Assembly (NCBI GenBank): GCA_034769895.1
Contig: CM068370.1
Location: forward strand, 44,525,844 to 44,589,843
From: Magicicada septendecula
Taxonomy: Eukaryota; Arthropoda; Insecta; Hemiptera; Cicadidae
Length of the DNA: 64,000 nt
Reading direction: 5' to 3'
Made by a program: the position numbers and the translations under genes. The notes beneath the pieces are model-generated. The model was not told where the DNA came from and made no database searches. It worked only from the letters and a program-made list of their open reading frames with translations. Below are positions 22,383 to 33,240 of the stretch, one piece after another; the stretch's first letter is position 1; each line of letters opens with the position of its first letter.

Positions 22383-22560
22383 GAACAATAAAAAATTATA
22401 GCAGTTAGCAAATTCATAAAAGAAATAGTTCCAGAGTTGTTTGGGGATGCGGCAGTCATCCATTCGGCAAAGACGTTCCCACCAATGCAGCCGATACTGG
22501 GCGATCCTGTTGAGTATACTCATAATAATATTCAGTTCCTGCCGTATAGTTGAGGCAATT

Positions 22561-23225
22561 TAGTAGTGAATATGTTCCCTAGTAGTGGATATGTTACTAG
22601 CATATCGCAGGGTATGGTGGGGCTGCCACCTTCAGGCTTAACGTCCAGCCCGATTTTCCGTCTGGGTGTTCTCCCATAAACTGGCTGTCTCACCAGACTA
22701 AAGAGACCAGTTTTCCCTGTTGAGATATCCATAAGGATTTTTAATGTGGTGGTTTCTCCTTGGCTCCAAATCCTATGTCGTTGACCAATGGAAGGTCATC
22801 CGTCTTTAGGGGCAATTTCTCACCCCAAGAGCAAGAGGGTGCCCTGCCCTCTACTTTACAGCTTATACCGGCTGTCACTCGGACTCCAGAGCTGCGTTAG
22901 CCATCTGTAGGTGTTGCCCATCTCCCACCACTTGGAGGTGCGATTGGATATTTCCTTTCGTCAAGGAATGAGACCATACGGCATTACTCGTCCTCTCCAG
23001 AACTTTGGGGGACAATTTTACGCTAATTAGTTCAGCTGTAGTGCCCTGTAATTAATGTAAATCTAGTTCTAGAACCATAAAAAATAATTGCACACAGCAA
23101 TGTCAAATGCACTTGTAAATTTAAACTGTTCTATAGTAGGAATACATTTGGTCTACACCAAAGATTAGGTAACGTAGGTGTTTTCAAATTACTTTTCACT
23201 GAGCATAATACACGCTGCTATTTAC
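22561..23225. other. unclassified repeat segment, copy 1
   Basis: GC-richer DNA shared with 31511-32187. Frames such as 22532-22732 (minus) are preserved in both copies only through recent duplication. The run cgtccagcccgattttccgt and the caagagggtgccctgccctc segment look like part of a dispersed repeat but I cannot name it. Confidence 0.4.
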
Positions 23226-24275
23226 TCTTTTTTTTTGTATCGGCCATCTAAAGACCACATGCCAATTTCAATTCTTTACTCTTCGTACTTTTCTTTTTCT
23301 CCAATGTTCTTTCATCTTTTCACTGTGTCTCTTCTTCCTGTCTTCAGTCCGCTTTGAACCTGAGTTTTTCTCTCTCCTACCCTGGACTCCTTCCATTTTT
23401 AACAGTTTTGCCCGAAAAACTACTTTTTCAATTGCTTCTTCTGCCCGTATATTATTTTTTTCTGAATCCTTTTGGACTTCTTTAATACAACTTGATGTTG
23501 ACTTCTTCCCACACAGATATTTGAAAATTTGCTTTGTCAACCTATTGTCGTCCATTCTATATAAATGTTCAAAAAACAATAGTCTTTGTTTTCTCATTGT
23601 TTCTGTTATATTTTCTATACTTTGATATATACTATCATAACTTCTTAATTTCCAACCTTCTAAAGTTTTTCATGGGCCTAATAATTTCCTAATAATTCGT
23701 CTTTCCAATATTTCTAGTTTGTCTAAATTATAATTCAATGCTAGACATTCACTTGCATATAGGCATCCTGGCTTCACTACTGTACTGTAATGCCTTATTT
23801 TCGCATTTTTAGATATGCACTTTTTATTTTAAAATATCTTTAGTTATACCATATGCCCTTTCCACCTTATGAATCATTTTTTCTATAGCAGATTTTTCTA
23901 AGCCATTTTCTTGGATTATTTCTCTTAGATACTTAAATTTTCGAAACCCTCTCTATTCGACAAATATCTGTTACCAGGAATTTTGGCGCATTTTTAAGGT
24001 TTGTGAGAAATTTAGTTTTTCCTGCAGAAATCCATAAGCCTGTTCTACTGGCTATGTCCTCTAAAAAATTAACTTGTGTCACAGCAGATGTAAGATGTTC
24101 AGAAAGTATAGCAAAGTCATCTGTGAATGCCAAACAGTTTGCTGGAATCGTTTGTTCCTTCTTCTCAACATGATTGGTGATATTTTGCATTCCTTTTTCA
24201 TTCCAAATTCTCACTATTTTCTCCAGGACAGAGTTGAAAAGAATTGGGGATAAACCGTCACCCTGTCTTACACAT
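23226..24275 (-). pseudogene. LINE reverse transcriptase fragment, copy 1
   Basis: From 24275 down the minus strand: VRQGDGLSPILFNSVLEKIV, RIWNEKGMQNIT, NCLAFTDDFAILSEHLTSAV, QVNFLEDIASRTGLWISAGK, then after breaks LEMLERRIIRKLLG-type and HLYRMDDNRLTKQIFKYLCG. The first blocks are RT palm motifs B and C. The catalytic motif is FTDD where FADD is expected, so both aspartates remain. Frame breaks separate the C-terminal 109-residue piece. A run of A's (minus strand) near 23226-23236 marks the 3' end. Copies: 32188-33240 and 58850-59884. Confidence 0.85.
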
Positions 24276-25423
24276 TACCGCTACCCTGTCTGCTATTTAC
24301 TTTAATATTAGACATTTCTCATAATGGTAAGTGTATCCAGTATGGCCGACATGATAAGTAAAAGCATTACTTTAGCGGTGGACAAAACCACAACTAGCTT
24401 GCAATCCGTTGCGTGTGAATGCAAAGTTAAACACGCGCGGTGGTGTAAATAAACCTGTCACCCTGCCACTTTCCTCTCTGACCTAAACAAGTAAAGCAAT
24501 ACGGTTTATCGCATACACTTATTCTATGTTTATGTAAAATAGTTTCTCCTACCCTTCTTGTTTTGTGTGTGAACACGAATAGAGCTCATAAAGCTGATTA
24601 CAGGTCAGACCATGGCAAGAGGGCAGTAGTTTCTCTTCATGAATCACGTACAGACAACGCAAACTAACAGGAAAACAGCATGCCACCTGCATATCGGTAA
24701 ACAATTTATCATGCGCGCTAGAGAGAGATGGAAAGAGATATGCGGAGGAGAGAGTGATGGGGTAGACAGTGAGAGAGAGACAGACAGACAGAGAGTTTGA
24801 GTGTGAAAATTATTATGCTAAATAACCTACCAGTACAACCAACTCATTATATTAAAGCAGTGCAGTGTCACACAATTGAGGATCTACTGTGAATTACAAC
24901 ATCCAGTGAGACAAGAGTACTGGTGAGACACCAAATGACTAGTCCAGTTGCAAAACTCGTTATGTCCATAACAACAAAATTTTGAGAAACGGCAAAAAAC
25001 TGGTTCCTTTAATATGTCAACACATAACTTGAAATTTTTCTATAAATAGGTAAAGTTACTCTGCCCATGGTCCCTTAATGCAAACAAAATCAAATTAGTC
25101 GTTTGGTGAGCAAATCAAAAGAATATTTGGACTTATTTGTTTATTTATTTAGTTTATTATCATTTAATGATAAACCACCGGTCGCGCAGTTAACCAGCAA
25201 AGTACATGTTCTGAGCCACACTGTTTTATATGACGGTTAGTGAACAAAGGATGATCATCTGCCCATTGTTTTTGTTTATGTTTCTTAAGTAAACCAGTTT
25301 TTAAAAATCTCAAACTGAAACTATAATTTCTAAAACTGAATTGCTATTTTCAAAAGTTGCAAAGCGCTCTATAGAAAAATAGTAATAATGAAACTCGACC
25401 ATACTTCAACACAAACTTAAAAA
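24276..25423. other. duplicated non-coding segment with GACA/GA microsatellite
   Basis: No recognised gene. A gagagagacagacagacaga microsatellite lies at 24768-24795. The segment leads into the Penelope-like piece and may hold decayed upstream element sequence, but no RT motif is visible. Confidence 0.4.
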
Positions 25424-25930
25424 GTGTTTCCCAGTCAGCTAACAAACTATCAGTTAATACATTTCCATAAAATTATGAATGAAGCATTTACGATAAAGGA
25501 ACAAATAAATTGCTCAGACTGCAACAAATTCTACATAGGCCACACAGGACGTAGCTTCAAACAGAGATACATTGAACACACAAAGGCAATACATTCCAGT
25601 ACCGAATCCACCTTTGCAAACCACACATACAAGAACATCGATAATAACATGGATATTCTATACGTACACACAAAAGGCCGAAAAATAGACATTCTTGAAC
25701 AACTGGAAATATACAAACACACAAAAATACATAGAAACGACATCCTAAACGAACAGACACAATACAAATCACACGTACGCGTATTATTCGTACATATCAC
25801 ACCCCACACACATACAACATCGATTATTCAAAAGTCGACAGCGTCGCCAAGAACAAAACGTACATCGCTCCAAGTGGCAGCCTCTGACGAAGCTTATAAT
25901 AAGCGAAAACTGGTTCAGGCTATAAGGTAA
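25424..25930 (+). CDS. Penelope-like element C-terminal GIY-YIG domain, 5'-truncated
   Basis: A 168-residue open frame ending at TAA 25928-25930. It matches the endonuclease end of Penelope-like retroelements: a CxxC pair (Cys30, Cys33), YIGHTGRSFKQRYIEH (residues 37-52, with catalytic-type Tyr37 and Arg), FANH (64-67), and LLEQLEIYKH-like LEQLEIYKH (91-99) with the candidate catalytic Glu. In intact elements this domain nicks DNA for target-primed reverse transcription. Here the reverse transcriptase is absent, so it is a fragment, though the domain frame itself is unbroken. The Met at the start is not the family start. The hammerhead-like motif at 25879-25921 overlaps the last codons. Confidence 0.85.
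   Translation: MFPSQLTNYQLIHFHKIMNEAFTIKEQINCSDCNKFYIGHTGRSFKQRYIEHTKAIHSSTESTFANHTYKNIDNNMDILYVHTKGRKIDILEQLEIYKHTKIHRNDILNEQTQYKSHVRVLFVHITPHTHTTSIIQKSTASPRTKRTSLQVAASDEAYNKRKLVQAIR
25879..25921 (+). ncRNA. hammerhead-like ribozyme motif, PLE 3' end, copy 1
   Basis: Stem I AGCCT (25879-25883) pairs fully with AGGCT (25917-25921). Core CTGACGA is at 25884-25890; one extra A follows; stem II GCTTA/TAAGC (25892-25904) is perfect with a TAA loop; GAA at 25905-25907; stem III AAC/GTT (25908-25915) with a TG loop; C at the cleavage position (25916). Penelope-like elements are reported to encode such ribozymes. The extra A next to the core is the one clear departure from the consensus. Confidence 0.55.
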
Positions 25931-26512
25931 AACTTCTACGTTTTTATCCATAAAAAACTTTTTGTTTCAAGTCGATAGTGATTTCATTATATTTAGATAG
26001 AATACAAGCAAAATTTGTCCAACATTTTTACTCATAAGCAAAAACGTACAAGAAGCGTCCTTAATAAAATAATAAAAATTATTCTTAATACATTTCTAAT
26101 ATGATCATAATATAATTAAGATAATTACTGTTTAAGATAGTTTATGATTATTAACCGAAGAATTAATAAAATTGTTAAAACGTTATCTAATTTTGAGTGT
26201 TTTGATTTATGCTTTAAGTATTTACTCGTTTTCTCCCTTCACGTTAACCTGGGGCTAGTTCCGCCCTCTGGGCGTGGTTCAGCTCCCGTTCAGAAATCAG
26301 CCGTTTGCTACCCAGGTGCAGTGGCGACCTCGTGCTGTATATACTCGTATGTGTTGTTATTGTATCGACACATATTTAATGTTCACGTATTTAATTTATT
26401 GACTAGCACTTACTGTTAATAACTTAATGTCTATACACTTATAAAAATAATACTAATAATAACAATAATAAATGTTTAAAGTAATATTAGTGAAATGTAC
26501 TCCATAATATAT
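25931..26512. other. duplicated non-coding segment
   Basis: AT-rich; no recognised gene. The 91-residue frame at 26144-26419 is not kept in the second copy, which has a 9-bp difference and an altered ending. It ends ataatATAT directly before the LTR at 26513. Confidence 0.4.
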
Positions 26513-27079
26513 TGTTACGTATGGCGGAAAAATGTTACACTATTACAGAATATTTTACGTGTTTGTCGGCTCTTCCAGCTGTAATGTGTGTGCGCGGACG
26601 TATTGCTGCTACTGAGATGAAGGACAATTACGTGGCACTTGTCACGCGCCCGAAACTGATCCAGATTTCACCAGTCCGCGCTCGCTGTGTGCATGACCGC
26701 AATCAATTACGTTCTGGTGTTTTCTAGTAGCGTTCTTGACGCGTAGTATGGAATATTCTGGTATTTCAGCGGGGTATAAATACAAGAATTCAGTGACGCT
26801 TAGTCAGTTTGAGTTGCGATGTATTCGAGTGCGGTTCGAAGTATTGTGGCGAAGTGTTATGTGTTTTATAATTGTGCGGGACAATTGTAATACAATTGTG
26901 TTTTATGTTAGTTGACATGATTATTGCGTGTGGACATATTTTACTTGAGTTGTAATAGACCATTTTGTTGATTGCAAATTATTAATTGTGATAATTAAAG
27001 CTGGATATTAGTGACTAATTGGTGTCTTGTATTTTGTTTTCCACTGTACCATACGACGATCAGTTAGATCGTCGTAACA
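26513..27079 (+). repeat. mosaic solo-LTR-like element (copy a), duplication junction
   Basis: 567 bp with perfect inverted tips TGTTACG/CGTAACA and a TATA-like ggtataaata at 26771-26780. Sequence up to about 26924 follows the copy at 35501; from 26933 on it follows the copy at 19069. The switch lies in gcgtgtg (26925-26932). ATAT stands on both sides (26509-26512 and 27080-27083). The 71-residue frame in its 5' half is a by-product. Confidence 0.85.
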
Positions 27080-27339
27080 ATATGTTTGAAGCTCTTACTG
27101 AGAAATTTGAAATAATTAGAAACGGTTTCTAAGGGAAACACGAAAGGATACCCAAACACGACCGTACAAAGTAACGGCGTTGTTTCGTGTTTCGGAAGCG
27201 TGGGTGCTTTCACAACGAGATCGAGTAGTCACAGTAGCTGAGTGAGACGCGTAACCTTCGAGATGTGATGGAGGGCAAAGTAAGAATCAGGCCATGAGAA
27301 ATAAATTGCAAACGTGACAGTGTTAATACTCTCTCTCCT

Positions 27340-27790
27340 ATGGCACTACATCCCTTGATGGACCCTGGCCTCCTTCAATTTTTCCCCCCATTCTCTTCTG
27401 TCGGTAGCCATCCTCCTCCAAGAACGCACTTTCAGTATTTCTTTCGCGTCCTCATCCACCGGTTCCTTTCATCTTCTCGTCGGTCTTCACACTGGTATTT
27501 TTCTGTGTATTCTGGTAATCAATAGTTTTCGTGGTGTTCTGTCTTCCCCCATCCTGGCTACATGACCAGCCCACCTTAGACGCTGTAGTTTTATGTATTG
27601 TGTTAGCGGTGGTTCTTTATACATTTGATAAAATTCAAAGTTATATCTTATTCTCCAGCCGTGTACGTCATTAACTGGTCCCAGGATTCTTCGTAATATT
27701 TTTCTTTCAAAGATATCGAGAGTGCTTGCTGCTTTGTAGTTCAGGATACACGTTTCGCAGCCGTAGGTTAGGATGGGTCTTATTATTGAT
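27340..27790 (-). pseudogene. RTE-like LINE C-terminal relic, copy 2
   Basis: Duplicate of 19850-20300 with scattered substitutions. The TYGCET, FERKILRRILGP and LRWAGHV blocks are still readable on the minus strand. Confidence 0.8.
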
Positions 27791-29184
27791 TGACGATGTT
27801 AATACACTCGGCTAAAACAGGCGGTTTATAGCTTAGTCCTAAAAGGCAGAAGAAGAAAAGCAGGAGAAACGTTGCTCTAATAAAAATTATCAACAAACCT
27901 GAGAGGATATAGGACCACATTCGGATCCTTATTGTACACAACAAAGTTATGACAATGGGAAAAGAAATTTAGTTTCTACTATTATAACTTTTTAATGCAT
28001 CAAACTTGTTTTATAAATGCAAACGTTGGTTAAAGTAGGTTTTTTATAAGCTAAGAAAATTTGTTATGTTTTAATTAAAGAAAGTTACAGTGCTCTTCAT
28101 TGATTTATTTTAATAAAAGATTACCAATTTCCTTTCTTCTAATACATGATGAAATTTCAAATAATACGCCTCGAGCCAATCGCTAATTACTTCAGTACCT
28201 TTGTGTTCGTCTCGGCTTAAGTTCTTGGCTTTCTCTTTGAAACCCGTATTGATCTCCTCTAAGAATATACGTAAACGTCTGAGAGAAAGTTACTGAGCAT
28301 TTTTTAAATTAATCTCATTCAGTTCGTTTTAACTATCATGTTCTGTATCTTTGTTAACTGAAATAAATAAAATTTTAGATTAACGTTTACTTGAGAAATC
28401 TACATTTTAATAATTAAAACAAGAAAGAAGATTTTAAAAAGTGGATTTTTTAAAATTTTAATTTTTTCATACGACTTTGTATGTGTTAAAGATAAACGCA
28501 TTACTTGAACTTACACTGTATGGGTTTGGCCTGCATTTACATTTGTTAACGATAGATTATTGTTATTGATTAAGAACTGAAGGAACAATTTACACCAATT
28601 GCTAACCTTGATATCCGTTGATGTCCGTATATAAATAAACAATCAGCATTATAATTGATTACCACTTACGTTTAGGATAGCCGTGGTCGGTTGTTAGCTT
28701 TAGTTCTACCAAACGTTTTGTTTGCCCCATGTTAGCCATCATCAACGGTGCATCGGACGGTTCCTAGCTGCCGTACAGTACCCAATCGATCTTGCCGCAG
28801 AGTCCAACGACCTTGTGGAGGTGTATGAACGGTGTATATTAGCGTATGCTGCGGTGTATATTAGCCTCAGCGCCGATTTTTGAATGGGTCAGATTTAGGC
28901 CAATCACATCATCGCTTCTTCTTACCGGCCCAGTAGTTTCAACAACAGAACCGGGTATCCTTTACCGAGCGGAGGTACTGCTGCAGCGCTACCGATGCGG
29001 AAAACCCAGTGTTGGTACTTCATTTTATGAGATTATTTCATAGACATTTCATTGCTACAAACATTTTATATTTTAGACATTCAAGTATGCTGGACATTTT
29101 CCTGAGTTTGATGTTAATAAATGTTGGACTTTTTTTTAAGTAGATATATGCGTTGTGAGTTTTGTCTGCTATAATCCTATCTAC
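27791..29184. other. duplicated non-coding segment, copy 2
   Basis: Counterpart of 20368-21720; no recognised gene. A local 22-bp duplication (ggtgtatattagc recurring around 28833-28860) is unique to this copy. Confidence 0.4.
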
Positions 29185-29188
29185 ATAT

Positions 29189-31229
29189 TGTAACGTAGCG
29201 GTTTTTCTAGAGTTAATAGCGAAAACTTTGTATGTGGCTTATTGGGTGTTCGTCTTATTTAATTAAGCTCCCAATATTGTTATGCGCCAATCTTGTAACG
29301 TCTCGGTTTGAGATATTAAAGTTTCCGCCTCTCCGCAGTCGCCACTCATGAATTATAATAACTGACGTTTTAAAAAAAATAAATAAAGGATTTTTTTATT
29401 TTGCGTTACTCAATCTAAATAGAAATCGAGAGTGTGTGATTTGGGGTCAAGGAGGGAAGTTGTTCAGCCTTATGAAGAAGAGAGAGTAAGTACCAATTAT
29501 TTACACTCGGTTTAGACAATTTCGGATTTTTTCAAATTGTTCGCTGTGATTTAAATCAGCTGATTGTGAGATAAGTTTCTACGCTTAGTTCAACCAGCCT
29601 ACTCTGTAGCAAAATTTGATCCGATGTGTTGATTTCTTCTGTTTTTTCTGTGCTGAAATCTATTGCAACTACCCACTACAAAAATTATAACACACTTTAT
29701 TATTCAAGATTATTTTTCAATAATATTATTTATTTATATTATTGGTTTTTTTTCCTGCCACCAAAATACAAGTATCACAATTGATCTTTCATTAAATAAA
29801 ACATAATCTCGACTTCATAGAGTAAACATGGAATTGTCTAAAGAGAAAAAACATATATGGTTTTGTTTACCAAGTTTTACACTATTTTAAAAAAACATCA
29901 ATTAATATATAATTCTTAATAATTCCCCAGGGTTCAGGGTAAGTTCTTTTTGTTACGAGAGTGTCAGAAATGGATAATTACTAAGCTTTACAAATACCGA
30001 AAAAATATTAAATAAATTTGTTTACTTTTTCGTGTAGTATATAGTTCCAGGAATGTCCGTAAGAGAGCAGTGTGCCTTTGTTTACTTTAAAAAAACATGT
30101 GATTAAATGACTATTTTGTGTTCTATATCAACGTTCGGAATGCGTTTTCTTCTTGAACTATTAAACGAAATGTTTATATTACCTCGCTCCGTATGGTTCT
30201 TACTGGAATGAAGCTTTTTCTCTGGTGAGGTCCGTCTTGCGTTATAATTTCCTTACCGTCTGGCGCATTTTTCGATCAACTAGAACTATGGCGAAACAAG
30301 GTTGAATCATCAGAAGGTTTTCTTTCACTGTTTATTAAGGAGTATAACCATTTTATTTTTGATAAATCATGGATGATTATATAGTGGTCATGTTGCTTGT
30401 TAATTTTGTATTAATTTTCACTCCTCCAAAGTTCCAAAAAGGTTATTTATATTATAATTGTAGTAGCATCATTTCTTCAACTCTATGGTTTTTATTTCAA
30501 AAATTATTATTAACAATACTTGTTATTCCGTCACTCTTAGTAACCCATAGTATTTTTATTATACAGGCAGTTTGTAATTATTATAAATTTATATTTTATT
30601 TACCGAAAAATAATTCTTTTCCATTCCGGTTTCTTTACCAATTTGGTTTATATAATAAGTTTTTGTTCATTTTCTTATGACCTTGTATATAAATATTTGA
30701 TAATTTTATTATCTTTAAATAAATTTATATATATTATTTATTAGTCTCTCATAGTATTCCTACACTGCACTACTTCCTGCTGTCATTTCCCTCATAGTAT
30801 TATTTTAATTTTTTATTATCCTTTGATATTTAAATTTTTATGTTTTTTAAAACTAACCCTGGGTTATCTTATATTCTAACACAAATATTTGAAAAAAAAT
30901 ATAACATTAACTTAGGTATAACAATTGGTTGTTCATACAATATAAATATTACAATAAACAAATAAAATACAAAATCAGTTAGTAGTATTATAGCCTACTC
31001 TCATAGTTTTATAATTTCCAAACCTACAGCACAGTTCTGTAATAAGTTACCTTCACTTTTATTTTTTACCTCAATGGGTACACTATAACTCACTTTGCAC
31101 CGTATATCACTCGAATTGTTTATCATGTTGAGTGATATAATTTAATTTTGAGCGAGCCATAGGTTACCCATTTCTGACCTTGATGTTATTATGATTTAAT
31201 TTATTGGGACCGGGTTATGTAACGTTACA
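29189..31229. mobile_element. 2,041-bp solo LTR
   Basis: Starts TGTAACGTAGCGG and ends ATGTAACGTTACA, so the tips TGTAACG/CGTTACA are inverted. It is flanked by ATAT at 29185-29188 and 31230-31233, and copy 1 of the duplication has a single ATAT at the empty site (ctacatatttgcagg near 21712-21726). It contains no retroelement gene; the 103-residue hydrophobic frame at 30369-30680 has no motif. Tips and length suggest kinship with the long-LTR element at 1165-9527, but I saw no convincing interior similarity. Solo LTR is the best call; a non-autonomous DNA element with 4-bp duplication is the alternative. Confidence 0.75.
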
Positions 31230-31256
31230 ATATTTGCAGGCGCAAACTATTCAGCA

Positions 31257-31510
31257 ACTGACAGATTATGTCATCATCATCATCTTCACGACTTAAACCA
31301 AGGATGGTTTGTTCCGGTCTCAAATAGGCAAAGATTAGAGCTGGTCACTCCAGCTCTTCCTCGGACGTCCCACACCTCTCTGGCTTATAGTTCCAGAGTT
31401 GTTTGGGGATGCGGCAGTCATCCATTCGGCAAAGACGTTCCCACCAATGCAGCCGATACTGGGCGATCCTGTTGAGTATACTCATAATACTCAGTTCCTG
31501 CCGTATAGTT
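31257..31510 (-). pseudogene. LINE 3' end relic, copy 2 (uninterrupted)
   Basis: Counterpart of 21757-22560 without the foldback. It carries the single TAGTTCCAGAGTT target and the catcatcatcatcttcac tail. Confidence 0.78.
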
Positions 31511-32187
31511 GAGGCAATTTAGTACTGAATATGTTCCCTAGTAGTGGATATGTTACTAGCATATCGCAGGGTATGGTGGGGCTGCCACCTTCAGGCTTAA
31601 CGTCCAGCCCGATTTTCCGTCTGAGTGTTCTCCCATAAACTGGCTGTCTCACCAGACCAAAGAGACCAGTTTTCCCTGTTGAGATATCCATAAGGATTTT
31701 TAATGTGGTGGTTTCTCCTTGGCTCCAAATCCTATGTCGTTGACCAATGGAAGGTCATCCGTCTTTAGGGGCAATTTCTCACCCCAATTGCAAGAGGGTG
31801 CCCTACCCTCTACTTTACAGCTTATACTGGCTGTCACTCGGTCTCCAGAGCTGCGTTAGCCATCTGTAGGTTTTGCCCATCTCCCACCACTTGGAGGTGC
31901 GATTGGATATTTCCTTTCGTCAAGGAATGAGACCATACGGCATTACTCGTCCTCTCCAGTACTTTGGGGGACACTTTTACGCTAATTAGTTCAGCTGTAG
32001 TGCCCTGTAATTAATGTAAATCTAGTTCCAGAACCATAAAAAATAATTGCACAAAGCAATGTCAAATGCACTTGTAAATTTAAACTGTTGTATAGTAGGA
32101 ATATATTTGACCTACACCAAAGATTAGGTAACGTAGGTGTTTTCAAATTACTTTTCACTGAGCATAATACACGCTGCTATTTACTCT
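31511..32187. other. unclassified repeat segment, copy 2
   Basis: Counterpart of 22561-23225; no nameable content. Confidence 0.4.
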
Positions 32188-33240
32188 TTTTTTGTATCGG
32201 CCATCTAAGGACCACATGCCAATTTCAATTCTTTACTCTTCGTAATTTTCTTTTTCTCCAATGTTCTTTCGTCTTTTCACTGTGTCTCTTCTTCCTGTCT
32301 TCAGCCCACTTTGAACCTGTGTTTTTCTCTCTCCTACCCTGGACTCCTTCCATTTTTAACAGTTTTGCCCGAAAAATCTCTTTTTCAATTGCTTCTTCTA
32401 CCCGTATATTATTTTTTTCTGAATCCTTTTGGACTTCTTTAATCCAACTTGATGTTGACTTCTTCCCACACAGTTATTTGAAAATTTACTTTGTCAACCT
32501 ATTGTCGTCCATTCTATATAAATGTTCAAAAAACAATAGTCTTCGTTTTCTCATTGTTTCTGTTATATTTTCTATACTTTGATATATACCATCAAAACTT
32601 CTTAATTTCCAACCTTCTAAAGTCTTTCATGGGCCTAATAATTTCCTAATAATTCGTCTTTCCAATATTTCTAGTTTGCCTAAATTATAATCCAATGCTA
32701 GACATTCACTTGCATATAGGCATCCTGGCTTCACTACTGTACTGTAATGCCTTATTTTCGCATTGTTAGATATGCACTTTTTATTTTAAAATATCTTTAG
32801 TTATACCATATGCCCTTTCCACCTTATGAATCATTTTTTCTATAGCAGATTTTTCTAAGCCATTTTCTTGACTTATTTCTCTTAGATACTTAAATTTTCG
32901 AAACCCTCTCTATTCGACAAATATCTGTTACCAGGAATTTTGGCGCATTTTTAAGGTTTGTGAGAAATTTAGTTTTTCCTGCAGAAATCCATAAGCCTGT
33001 TCTACTGGCTATGTCCTCTAAAAAATTAACTTGTGTCACAGCAGATGTAAGATGTTCAGAAAGTATAGCAAAGTCACCTGTGAATGCCAAACAATTTGCT
33101 GTAATCGTTTGTTCCTTCTTCTCAACATGATTGGTGATATTTTGCATTCCTTTTTCATTCCAAATTCTCACTATTTTCTCCAGGACAGAGTTGAAAAGAA
33201 TTGGGGATAAACCGTCACCCTGTCTTACACATTACCGCTA
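32188..33240 (-). pseudogene. LINE reverse transcriptase fragment, copy 2
   Basis: Duplicate of 23226-24275. The catalytic motif here reads FTGD, one aspartate lost, confirming decay after the duplication. Frame breaks are as in copy 1. The 164-residue plus-strand frame at 32088-32582 is a shadow. Confidence 0.85.

Larger units (their letters stand above)
21890..22425. mobile_element. foldback insertion with ~215-bp inverted arms
   Basis: The left arm (~21925-22141) and right arm (~22214-22428) are nearly perfect inverted copies around a 72-nt loop. A 13-bp direct repeat TAGTTCCAGAGTT at 21877 and 22426 flanks the insert, and the paralogous empty site near 31390 has one copy. About 40 bp between the left target copy and the left arm are not mirrored. 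Each arm carries a hammerhead-like motif and the tail cgaacaataaaaaattatag. The long target duplication and ribozyme-like motifs suit a truncated, inverted pair of Penelope-like 3' ends better than a cut-and-paste transposon. Confidence 0.8.
21757..22560 (-). pseudogene. LINE 3' end relic, split by a foldback insertion, copy 1
   Basis: The minus-strand LINE 3' end (same family as 13915-14255) begins with a catcatcatcatcatcttcac tail-type run at 21757 and continues through the WND, GRPRK and CRMDD blocks. The foldback at 21890-22425 interrupts it between two copies of TAGTTCCAGAGTT. The second duplication copy at 31257-31510 is uninterrupted. Confidence 0.78.
19437..26925 (+). repeat. tandem segmental duplication, copy 1
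   Basis: This 7,489-bp block is repeated head-to-tail at 26926-35913. Landmarks recur in order: RTE-like LINE relic, a 300-bp segment with accaaacgttttgtttgccc, LINE 3' end, LINE RT, GACA microsatellite, PLE GIY-YIG piece, 5' half of an LTR. Private changes of copy 1: a 536-bp foldback insertion plus 13-bp target duplication, and a 10-bp minisatellite expanded to ~4.7 units. Without the foldback and its target duplication it is 6,940 bp. Confidence 0.9.

Noticed and set aside
29189..31229. A cellular membrane-protein gene at 30369-30680
   Set aside because: The hydrophobic frame has no motif, lies in an LTR-like insertion and has AT-biased codons throughout.
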